Of a stretch of 19,965 bases of DNA, positions 14,303 to 19,965 are shown piece by piece. Source of the DNA: Dethiothermospora halolimnae (GTDB lineage: Bacteria > Bacillota > Clostridia > Tissierellales > VENL01); assembly GCF_037577855.1 (NCBI RefSeq), contig NZ_JBAKFX010000063.1, forward strand, positions 1-19,965, read 5' to 3'. A program made the translations under genes and the position numbers. Numbering within the stretch: position 1 is the stretch's first letter; every line of letters starts with the position of its first letter. The notes under the pieces are model-generated. The model was given only the letters and a program-made list of their open reading frames with translations. It did no database searches and was not told the DNA's origin.

Positions 14303-14429
14303 AATTTATAGTCCTCCTTAATCCTTCCTGCTATTTTTATCTTGTGATAAATGAAAACTGTAGGCTATCATATCGTTATGTAATTGATAAGCATTTTACT
14401 AATTTCTTCTTTATTTATATATAACCTTT

Positions 14430-14952
14430 TTAATACTTTTTGCGTAGTTCATTTATTCTTTTCATCAATGGATTGTAATAATCTTGCCACCACCCTTTTT
14501 CAGGTATAATAAAATGACCAGCAGGTAGGTAACCTGACTTTTCAATAATTTTTATATTATCTCCTATACCTTTCATGCTGGGATAGTTAGATCCCCAAAA
14601 CTCTTCCATCTCCCTCGGTCTATTTTCTCTTAGCCATGAAAGCTCTGATACCACTAAATAACCACCAGTTTTAATATACTTTTTCCACTCTTTTATCCCT
14701 TTTTCAAAACCAATAATATAGATTGCCCCTTCACTCCATATGGTGTCAAAAGTATTTTCTTCAAATTCCAGTTATCTTTCCATTTAGATTTTTAGCAATC
14801 TCAATGGTTTGCATTTCAGGACCACATCCTATATCAAGTACAGTTGGATTGTTAGGTATATCTTTTAACATAGATATAGCCTGTCTTGTTGAATCATTAT
14901 CTCCTGGACCTTCCCTTGGTATATCATTATGTATCTCAAAAAATAAATCCAT
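14430..14952 (-). pseudogene. Class I SAM-dependent methyltransferase, broken by internal deletion
   Basis: The ATG at 14952 has AAGGAG about 9 nt upstream. The first frame reads MDLFFEIHNDIPREGPGDND and then VLDIGCGPEMQTIEIA, the SAM-binding motif I, where the usual third glycine is Glu. It ends at a TGA after KNLNGKITGI (14761). A second frame picks up at about 14769 with FEENTFDTIWSEGAIYIIGF, continues KTGGYLVVSELSWL and WWQDYYNPLMKRINELRKKY to a stop at 14430. About 30 residues (motif I-post to motif II) are missing at the junction and the frame shifts there. Total residual length is near 170 codons versus roughly 240 in intact relatives. Half of a REP-like motif lies 30 nt upstream of the start. 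Confidence 0.85.
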
Positions 14953-14981
14953 ATTGTATAATCTCCTTTTCTAGTAATTCT

Positions 14982-14995
14982 AATGAACTGTCCCT
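14982..14995. repeat. REP-like motif, copy 2 (half element)
   Basis: AATGAACTGTCCCT on the plus strand, a perfect 14-nt match to the inner-end motif of the RAYT element, without the second arm. It lies 12 nt upstream of the ribosome binding site of the methyltransferase remnant. Confidence 0.75.
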
Positions 14996-15006
14996 TTAAT
15001 AAAATC

Positions 15007-15630
15007 TTATTGTAACTTATTAATAAAATATTCAATTTCTTTTTCATCTAAGTCTTGTTGACTCTGATAAATCTCTTCCAGTTCCTTTAATACACTATTA
15101 ACCTCTTCAGAGAATATATAAAACTCACAAAACCATATATAATCCACCCATTTAAATAGATTTATATCAGTTAATGTCTTATCCTTTACATTTAATAATA
15201 TACTCCTTACTTCTGACTTATCTATAGTTACAGGGTTTTCATAAAAATATTCGGCAAATGAATCATCAATATAACTATCTAACTCTTCTTCAGTTATTTT
15301 CATTGTCTTAAATTGATTTAATTTATCATAAGCTTTATAAATCTCTGAATCTGATTTTTCAATATCACTGGCCTTTTTTATCTTTTTTATTCCATTAAAA
15401 ATACATGCTAACCCAAACCCACCAACTAAAACAGTAAGAAATATTGCTGCTACGGGCTCATCACCATCAAAATATATATGTCCAGCCAATATACCTACAG
15501 CAATAAGTACACAAATAAAACCAGTAATAAATGTGCCTCTGCCTTGTTTCCATAGATTTTTTGGTCCTTCATCATAGATTTTAGAATAGGTTTCTTCTTC
15601 TGATACATCTTTAAAATATTTTTCTTCCAT
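15007..15630 (-). CDS. Two-helix membrane protein paired with a nucleotidyltransferase
   Basis: 207 aa from the ATG at 15630; GGAGG lies about 11 nt upstream, inside the end of the preceding gene, whose stop is 2 nt before this ATG. That tight join points to coupled expression. Residues 35-54 and 61-79 are two transmembrane helices (FITGFICVLIAVGILAGHIYF and AAIFLTVLVGGFGLACIF) with a very short outside turn. The long C-terminal region (85-207) is acidic, mostly helical and cytoplasmic. I do not recognise a named family. The only functional hint is the pairing with the nucleotidyltransferase-fold gene. Confidence 0.75.
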   Translation of the reverse strand: MEEKYFKDVSEEETYSKIYDEGPKNLWKQGRGTFITGFICVLIAVGILAGHIYFDGDEPVAAIFLTVLVGGFGLACIFNGIKKIKKASDIEKSDSEIYKAYDKLNQFKTMKITEEELDSYIDDSFAEYFYENPVTIDKSEVRSILLNVKDKTLTDINLFKWVDYIWFCEFYIFSEEVNSVLKELEEIYQSQQDLDEKEIEYFINKLQ

Positions 15631-15632
15631 TA

Positions 15633-16358
15633 TCAATCTATCCTCCACTCTTTATTACCTTCTAATTTATATCCTTCAAATAAATATCCTCCTACAAAGT
15701 TTAGTAGTTCTTCCCCTAATTCCATAACCTTGGAAGAGTCCTCTTTTTTAAACAAAAGATCAAAACTTTCATTATATCTTAGAGCAAAATCTGGATTATA
15801 TTTTTTCATAATACGTACAATTGATTTTCCCTTTCCCCTCCAATATCCTTTTGTTCTAAAATATAGTTCCGCTAAGTCTTCATATAATCTAACTGCTATA
15901 GCCATCTGCTCATGACGATTTCTACTATCCTTTAAATCATCAAGTAGATTAGTTATATTATATCTCATACTATCTATCTTCTCGGGATTGGTTATCTTAG
16001 GACCCTTTTTTATATGCTCCCTAGCCAGTGTTTTTAACTCATTAGATAGTTTAGTTTCTGATGGTATAACCATACCCTCATTTATCATTGTTGCCATCAC
16101 TGGCCTTCCTTCATTGTAATCAAGATTATATATAAAATATTTTAGAGTTGACATATCATGGGCAAATACCTCTACCATAGTTCCCTCATATATAAATGAC
16201 TCACGAAAAGCTTTATCTACTTTTTCATATATTACAACTATATCTAAATCCGATGTTTCTGTACCTTCTCCTCTAATTATTGATCCCGCTAGCATTAAAA
16301 ATTCTGCATCACTATATCTTTCTTTATAGATTTTATTAGCAATTTGTATGTAGTTCAT
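15633..16358 (-). CDS. Nucleotidyltransferase-domain protein (ANT/LnuB-like fold)
   Basis: 241 aa; AAGGGGATG lies 6 nt before the ATG at 16358. The pol-beta type nucleotidyltransferase motif is complete: AGSIIRGEGTETSDLDIVV gives G25-S26 followed by Asp37 and Asp39, with the third acidic residue probably Glu63 in GTMVEVFAHD. A helical C-terminal half (about 120-235) with HEQMAIAVRLYEDLAELYF resembles the four-helix region of small-molecule nucleotidyltransferases that adenylylate aminoglycosides or lincosamides. The substrate is not predictable, so no resistance is claimed. Cytoplasmic. Directly followed by the two-helix membrane protein. A perfect palindrome lies 53 nt upstream. Confidence 0.85.
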   Translation of the reverse strand: MNYIQIANKIYKERYSDAEFLMLAGSIIRGEGTETSDLDIVVIYEKVDKAFRESFIYEGTMVEVFAHDMSTLKYFIYNLDYNEGRPVMATMINEGMVIPSETKLSNELKTLAREHIKKGPKITNPEKIDSMRYNITNLLDDLKDSRNRHEQMAIAVRLYEDLAELYFRTKGYWRGKGKSIVRIMKKYNPDFALRYNESFDLLFKKEDSSKVMELGEELLNFVGGYLFEGYKLEGNKEWRID

Positions 16359-16410
16359 TGTGTCATCCCCTTATCTTTTAAGATTTTTTAACCTTTAAAT
16401 ATCTATGTAG

Positions 16411-16440
16411 AATTCCTAAGTAAATATTTACTTAGGAATT
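16411..16440. repeat. Perfect 30-bp palindrome, second copy of the 22-bp core
   Basis: AATTCCTAAGTAAAT and ATTTACTTAGGAATT are perfect inverted repeats without spacer. The inner 22 bp is identical to that of the palindrome at 12196-12229; flanks differ. It follows the stop of a coding scrap by 4 nt and lies 53 nt before the nucleotidyltransferase start. The T run is better on the plus strand (TTTTCTATT) than on the minus strand. Terminator or operator. Confidence 0.65.
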
Positions 16441-16444
16441 TTCT

Positions 16445-16586
16445 ATTCAAACCCTGTATCATTATATATCTTTAACCTTTTATCACATTTAATTTGTGCA
16501 TCAAATACATTTTTTTATAGCCTCGATTTTCTTTACTTTTGAAACTAAATCTTTTAATTCATCATCTATCTCAGGGGATGCCCCTA
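16445..16586 (-). pseudogene. C-terminal coding scrap after the corrinoid adenosyltransferase gene
   Basis: Minus strand reads ASPEIDDELKDLVSKVKKIE and AIKK, then after a frameshift at a run of A FDAQIKCDKRLKIYNDTGFE to a TAG just before the palindrome. No start codon. It is the tail of a lost gene, not of the adenosyltransferase, which is complete. Family unknown. Confidence 0.4.
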
Positions 16587-16595
16587 CTTATTTAG

Positions 16596-17111
16596 CTATC
16601 TCTCTATTCCTTCCCTTGCTATTATCCCTTTTTGATAATAATGTTTGATTTCCTTCATTTCTGTTACCAAATCCGCAAATTCTATCAGTTCTTTAGGAGC
16701 ATAACGTCCTGTTATTATTACCTCCACTTTAGGTGATTTATTCTTTAATATATCAAGTACATCATCTACAAAAAACAATTTATAATATAAAGCTATATTA
16801 AGTTCATCCAAAACTACTACATCATATTCCCCGCTTGATAATACTTCCTTACATATTTCAAGCCCTTCCTTAGCCCTCTTGATGTCTTTATCAGTAGGAT
16901 CATTATAAATAAAACAGTCCTTTCCAAACTGATGTATTTCAAAGTTTGGTAAGTACTCTATAGCCTTAGTTTCATTATACTCCATCCCCTTAATAAATTG
17001 TCCAAAATAAACCTTCTTGCCAGCACATACTGCCCTCATTGATAGCCCCAATGCTGCAGTAGTTTTACCTTTACCATTTCCCGTATATATATGAATATAT
17101 CCTTTCTCCAC
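16596..17111 (-). CDS. cobO: Corrinoid adenosyltransferase (CobO/BtuR family)
   Basis: 171 aa from a GTG at 17111; GGAGGGG lies 5 nt upstream. A TTG one codon earlier is only 2 nt from that site. The enzyme transfers the 5'-deoxyadenosyl group of ATP to the cobalt of cob(I)alamin or cob(I)yrinate diamide, the last activation step to coenzyme B12. The P-loop is GNGKGKTT at residues 11-18, of the CobA/CobO type (BtuR), with the following ALGLSMRAVCAGKKVYFGQFIKG matching the family. Walker B-like VVVLDELNIAL (about 98-108) and the C-terminal ITGRYAPKELIEFADLVTEMKEIKHYYQKGI are standard. Length is typical. No other cobalamin gene and no B12 riboswitch can be seen nearby. A complete REP-like hairpin directly abuts its ribosome binding site. 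Confidence 0.92.
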   Translation of the reverse strand: MEKGYIHIYTGNGKGKTTAALGLSMRAVCAGKKVYFGQFIKGMEYNETKAIEYLPNFEIHQFGKDCFIYNDPTDKDIKRAKEGLEICKEVLSSGEYDVVVLDELNIALYYKLFFVDDVLDILKNKSPKVEVIITGRYAPKELIEFADLVTEMKEIKHYYQKGIIAREGIER

Positions 17112-17125
17112 CAAAACCCCTCCTG

Positions 17126-17157
17126 TAGGGACAGTTCATTTTCAAAGTTTGTCCCTA
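17126..17157. repeat. REP-like element, copy 3 (complete hairpin)
   Basis: TAGGGACA and TGTCCCTA form a perfect 8-bp stem around a 16-nt interior (GTTCATTTTCAAAGTT). It touches the ribosome binding site of the cobO gene (CAGGAGGGG ends at the repeat). Confidence 0.8.
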
Positions 17158-17288
17158 TTTAATTATTTTAAAATATATATTTGTTTTATATAATATAGCT
17201 CATCTTTTTAATTAACTTTCATAGCTTGTCCAATATGTTTGAGTAATAATTATATTATATGTGATTTTTCTAAAATTTAGATTTTATC

Positions 17289-18215
17289 TTATGCAACATT
17301 TAAATTGATGAACTCTTCAATCAATCCTTTATATTCAATTTTTGTATCTATTATTTTAGACCCCATACTACATAAAGTAGAAACTCTAGACTGACTTATA
17401 TTACCTATTATTCCGCATATGTCTTTAGTCTTAACATCGCAGTATCTATTTAGAAGTAATATAAATATAGCTTTTCCTTCAGTTCCATCTCTTTTATACC
17501 TTTCCATTAATACTCTTCTATCAATACCTATATATTTACATACAAATTTCTCAACATACTCTGGATTATAATCCCTTATTATAATATGCCTTTCACTTCT
17601 ATAGTCAGTTTTTTGATCCTTAAATTCAATATGCCTTTTAGTCTTTTCATCATTGCTATTTTGAATATATTCTCCCATAAATTCTCTACATCTTTTCTGT
17701 GCCTTTTTAGAATCTTTACTGAAAATTCCCAGCATAAAACTCATATCTAGTACACAATATCTATTTTCAACCAGTCCCATATAAATTCCAAAACTGGAAT
17801 AGGGATATTCCTCTTCCTTACCACTCCACCCCGGTATATCTTTACAATTATTATGTATATATCCAAAACACACCTTAAGATACTTTTCCTCTGATATGAT
17901 TTCACTTCTAAATCTATCAGCAAATAAGTGTCCCTTTCTCTTATACCTTATATTATATCTCTGAGCATAAGACTGATTTATTCTTTGCATAAACTTCGAT
18001 ACATCAGCTCCATTAGAATCTATCATAAAATGGGCACGATTATCCATTAAATAATAGGCATATACCTTAAAGTCAAATATATTTTGGTATTTTCTTATTA
18101 TACCTAAGCACATTTCCTTATCATGATCTTTTTTAGATAACTTTGAATCTCCCACACTTTTAACCATAATATGATATATGGAATCACAACTTTTTTTACG
18201 GGAAGTTTGGGGCAT
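17289..18215 (-). CDS. REP-associated tyrosine transposase-like protein (Y1_Tnp)
   Basis: 308 aa; the ATG at 18215 opens MPQTSRKKSCDSIYHIMVKS, the standard start of RAYT-type IS200-like proteins. The Y1 domain covers about residues 8-125. The catalytic tyrosine is probably Tyr83 in INQSYAQRYN, followed by the family signature YKRKGHLFADRFRS (91-104) and YIHNN (about 120). The HUH metal motif, normally NHxH, reads NRAH here (59-62): the first histidine is Arg60. The C-terminal extension (about 200-308) contains a likely helix-turn-helix, DVKTKDICGIIGNISQSRVSTL, seen in clostridial relatives. The first histidine's loss suggests reduced or lost nicking activity. A 12-bp hairpin covers the start codon and ribosome binding site. 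The right REP-like motif lies 70 nt upstream of the start. The tract 17158-17288 downstream is AT-rich and holds no gene. Confidence 0.85.
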   Translation of the reverse strand: MPQTSRKKSCDSIYHIMVKSVGDSKLSKKDHDKEMCLGIIRKYQNIFDFKVYAYYLMDNRAHFMIDSNGADVSKFMQRINQSYAQRYNIRYKRKGHLFADRFRSEIISEEKYLKVCFGYIHNNCKDIPGWSGKEEEYPYSSFGIYMGLVENRYCVLDMSFMLGIFSKDSKKAQKRCREFMGEYIQNSNDEKTKRHIEFKDQKTDYRSERHIIIRDYNPEYVEKFVCKYIGIDRRVLMERYKRDGTEGKAIFILLLNRYCDVKTKDICGIIGNISQSRVSTLCSMGSKIIDTKIEYKGLIEEFINLNVA

Positions 18216-18249
18216 AATATCACTTCTTATATTTTATAAGTGATATTAT
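18214..18249 (-). promoter_or_regulatory. Hairpin sequestering the transposase start codon
   Basis: ATAATATCACTT (18214-18225) and AAGTGATATTAT (18238-18249) are perfect 12-nt inverted repeats with a 12-nt loop. The stem contains the AAGTGAT ribosome binding site and two bases of the ATG. It would block translation, or it could be a two-fold operator. Confidence 0.65.
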
Positions 18250-18285
18250 TGACATTAATTTAGTTTATATACTTTAATACTTTAT

Positions 18286-18299
18286 AATGAACTGTCCCT
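18286..18299. repeat. REP-like motif, copy 4 (right end of the RAYT element)
   Basis: AATGAACTGTCCCT, an exact inverted match to 17127-17140. The preceding ACTTTATA matches ACTTTGAA of the complete copy read in reverse; the outer GGGACA arm is absent. Confidence 0.75.
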
Positions 18300-18630
18300 T
18301 AGCTTAATTCCATGTTTATGGCTATGAGTATATGAGCCCTTAATCTAACCTTTCATCTTCGGTTTAATTATCCATTAAAATTTATATAAAAGTAAAGTAA
18401 AAATGGTAAAAATCATAAGATATTTATATGCAAAAGCTTTTCTTTCTTCCTTTATTCAATTTATCTTTTTCCTTTACTATATTATGTTTTCTTTACTATT
18501 TATAATGTTTTATAAATTTTTAACAAAATTAATAATATTATCATCTCAACCTCTAAATCCAAAAGACCTACTCCCCAAGTATGGGTCTTGAGTTTCTTTA
18601 TGATTCTACTACTATAATTTTTTAACTACA
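18300..18630. other. Non-coding gap between the RAYT element and the next gene
   Basis: About 330 nt of AT-rich sequence with no supported gene. A plus-strand frame at 18403-18591 has no ribosome binding site and biased hydrophobic content expected from AT-rich DNA. The only structure is an imperfect hairpin at 18563-18589 (AAGACC and GGTCTT with TAC/GTA inside), a weak candidate terminator for the gene ending at 18631. Confidence 0.5.
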
Positions 18631-19080
18631 CTAAAAGGCAGCTTCATAATAGTACCAATGGTCTACAATTTTCATTGTGTAATACCAATTGTCACCATTA
18701 TCTTCTTCCCATTTCCAGCCCTCACCATCCGCTTCTAGTTTAATAGGGGCTGCTTGAAACCCTAATGGTTGGTTCTTGCTTACATAATAAAATCCATAAT
18801 ATATTGAACTTGGGACAATCCCAAATCCATAACAATAGAAGTCAATATATATTTCTCCATCTTTTAAATAATATGGTGTTATATCCTTAACTTCTTCAAT
18901 CTCATAGATTTTATTATACATATTATTTTCCACACACTTGTTCAAAAACTCCTGATTGTCATCAACCAGTTTTACAATCTTATCCTCTTTTGAGCTTTTA
19001 AAAATGAAAAATAATGGTATCGCAACAATACAAACTAATATAATTATAATTTCCTTGTGTTTTTTTGTATTACTTTTTAT
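18631..19080 (-). CDS. Membrane-anchored hypothetical protein with apparent ATA start
   Basis: 149 aa if it starts at the ATA at 19080, which lies 6 nt after GAGGTG; the codons that follow are AAA AGT AAT ACA AAA. Canonical alternatives are a TTG at 19104 and a GTG at 19089; neither has a ribosome binding site at normal spacing. Residues 9-26 (HKEIIIILVCIVAIPLFFIF) form one transmembrane helix, so the rest is outside the cell. The exported part has a distinctive end: IDFYCYGFGIVPSSIYYGFYYVSKNQPLGFQ, EGWKWEEDNGDNWYYTMKI and WYYYEAAF. I recall similar tyrosine- and tryptophan-rich small secreted proteins in Clostridia, but no function is assigned. Confidence 0.72.
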   Translation of the reverse strand: MKSNTKKHKEIIIILVCIVAIPLFFIFKSSKEDKIVKLVDDNQEFLNKCVENNMYNKIYEIEEVKDITPYYLKDGEIYIDFYCYGFGIVPSSIYYGFYYVSKNQPLGFQAAPIKLEADGEGWKWEEDNGDNWYYTMKIVDHWYYYEAAF

Positions 19081-19190
19081 CTTTAACACCTCACATATTA
19101 ACAAATTAGCATATGATCTTGTCCACCAACTATAGTTACCTAATTCCCATTAGTTTTAATTACTCCATTATAAAATTCCCTATAATTTTA

Positions 19191-19817
19191 TTAATCCAAT
19201 AAATTAACAGTTTCTGTTTTTTCAATATATTCTTGACCTTCAAAATATTCAAAATAAATCATATTTGCATCTATAAATTTCACCTTTATTATAGGACTTG
19301 TAGCGGCCGGTGAAAAGTTTTTTGTAATAACTTTATATATCAGTTCCTCTTCAAAGGCATCTGCTATTATTAAGCTTCCATTTTCATAGTATACAACTTT
19401 CCCATCGTCAAATGCTAAGTAGTTAAAATAAGATTTTGATATTATCTTATTATTTAAATCCACAAATGTTGTATAACGTGCTGGGCTACCTACTGATATA
19501 TTTATCTCTAAAGTATCAGTGTCAAGCTCCCTTAACACTGGTTCTACTGGAGAAAACATATCATGATATTTATTGCCTGATTCATCATATAAAGTTATAT
19601 AGTATTCATTGTCTGATACCTTATTTAGTTTATATGTATTTTTCTTTTCCTCTTTATCAACCACATTATTAACTTCTTTATTCAATACAAAATTCATACT
19701 GCTACTTCCTAGATAAGCATATTTAGAATCATTTTTTATCTTGTATTCATATTTATTAATATGTGGAATAACTATCAAATAAGAAGCAAACATTAATGTT
19801 ATTATCTCTTTAATCAT
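19191..19817 (-). CDS. Secreted or anchored hypothetical protein
   Basis: 208 aa; GGGAGGT lies 5 nt before the ATG at 19817. Residues 1-20 (MIKEIITLMFASYLIVIPHI) form a hydrophobic export signal without a lipobox or clear cleavage site. The rest is beta-rich, with repeating strand-turn blocks such as EYYITLYDESGNKYHDMF, DLNNKIISKSYFNYLAFDDGKVVYYENGSLIIADAF and KVKFIDANMIYFEYFEGQEYI, a pattern that could be a small beta-propeller or beta-sandwich fragment. No known domain recognised. It is the first gene visible in the direction of transcription, and its leader carries an inverted repeat. Confidence 0.72.
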   Translation of the reverse strand: MIKEIITLMFASYLIVIPHINKYEYKIKNDSKYAYLGSSSMNFVLNKEVNNVVDKEEKKNTYKLNKVSDNEYYITLYDESGNKYHDMFSPVEPVLRELDTDTLEINISVGSPARYTTFVDLNNKIISKSYFNYLAFDDGKVVYYENGSLIIADAFEEELIYKVITKNFSPAATSPIIKVKFIDANMIYFEYFEGQEYIEKTETVNLLD

Positions 19818-19838
19818 AAAATACCTCCCTATTATCTC

Positions 19839-19882
19839 AAGGTTTTGTCAAAAGTTTCATCAAAAAACCTTGACAAAACCTT
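19839..19882 (-). promoter_or_regulatory. Inverted repeat in the leader of the 19191-19817 gene
   Basis: AAGGTTTTGTC (19839-19849) and GACAAAACCTT (19872-19882) are perfect 11-nt inverted repeats around 22 nt. They lie 22 nt upstream of the start codon, close to the ribosome binding site. On the plus strand the second arm is followed by TATTTTTA, so a plus-strand terminator is possible too. The remaining 80 nt of the window hold no gene. Confidence 0.5.
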
Positions 19883-19965
19883 TATTTTTACAAATTTATA
19901 TATAAAATACTTGCCACCCCCAAAAATAGGGTACAATTTTATTGACAAGATAAAATTAAGACCAA

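Larger units (their letters stand above)
17126..18299 (-). mobile_element. RAYT-type element: Y1 transposase gene between inverted REP-like ends
   Basis: The Y1 transposase gene is bracketed by the same motif in opposite orientation: AGGGACAGTTCATT at 17127-17140 and its reverse complement at 18286-18299, with AGGGAC outermost on both sides. The left end is a complete hairpin (17126-17157); the right end has one arm only. No target duplication is seen, as expected for HUH-type elements. Two more copies of the motif occur at 5486 and 14982. Confidence 0.75.

Noticed and set aside
14865..15047. Minus-strand 60-codon ORF spanning the REP-like motif and the methyltransferase start
   Set aside because: It is a frame shadow across the end of one gene, the gap and the start of the next, with no ribosome binding site.
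16573..16585. AGGGG/CCCCT hairpin just after cobO
   Set aside because: Five base pairs with a 3-nt loop and no T run, inside a coding scrap; not enough for a terminator call.
17115..17288. Cobalamin riboswitch before cobO
   Set aside because: No B12-box-like sequence seen; the region is AT-rich and holds only the REP-like hairpin.
18403..18591. Plus-strand 62-codon hydrophobic ORF followed by a hairpin
   Set aside because: No ribosome binding site, Phe/Leu/Ile-rich composition expected from AT-rich DNA, and the opposite strand to every other gene. The hairpin is imperfect.
19170..19191. Terminator after the gene at 19191-19817
   Set aside because: ATAAAATT/AATTTTAT pairs perfectly but is entirely A-T with no T run on the minus strand; too weak to call.

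Overview
This is a 20 kb piece of a low-GC Firmicute chromosome, almost certainly an anaerobic member of the Clostridia. The basis is the strong A+T bias, strong Shine-Dalgarno sites (GGAGG or GAGGTG types) before most starts, and protein families such as a DUF6144-like cysteine-rich protein, an RsiV-type lipoprotein and several small accessory enzymes. I cannot name the species. Every gene I can support is on the minus strand, so transcription runs from high to low coordinates. No rRNA, tRNA, CRISPR array or phage structural gene is visible.

Reading in the direction of transcription: 19.8-18.6 kb holds two secreted or anchored hypothetical proteins. 18.3-17.1 kb holds a RAYT-like Y1 transposase bracketed by inverted REP-like sequences. 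17.1-14.4 kb holds an orphan corrinoid adenosyltransferase, a nucleotidyltransferase paired with a small membrane protein, and a broken methyltransferase. 14.3-12.5 kb holds a lipoprotein, decayed gene pieces including a CPBP (Abi) protease, and a RimJ-like acetyltransferase. 12.5-10.9 kb holds an MFS exporter with a leader that looks like an attenuator (promoter, 33-codon leader ORF, competing hairpins, terminator). 10.7-6.9 kb holds a membrane protein with an apparent ATT start, an APH-family kinase, a frameshifted lipoprotein, a small membrane protein, an internally deleted VOC protein and a HAD-IIA phosphatase. 6.7-4.5 kb holds a broken alpha/beta hydrolase, the DUF6144-like protein and the RsiV-like lipoprotein. 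4.3-0 kb holds a TmrB-like P-loop protein, two overlapping Nudix hydrolases, a GH25 lysozyme, a truncated DUF5700-like protein, a GNAT and a truncated Ham1-like protein.

The region reads as an accessory deposit: small, mostly stand-alone genes for detoxification, resistance and modification, interspersed with at least seven truncated or broken genes and about six smaller coding scraps. The most interesting structures are non-coding. One is the MFS leader, where one RNA segment can pair with either of two partners. Another is a 14-nt REP-like motif in four exact copies, two of them flanking the transposase and three of them lying just upstream of ribosome binding sites. A third is a pair of perfect palindromes sharing a 22-bp core.
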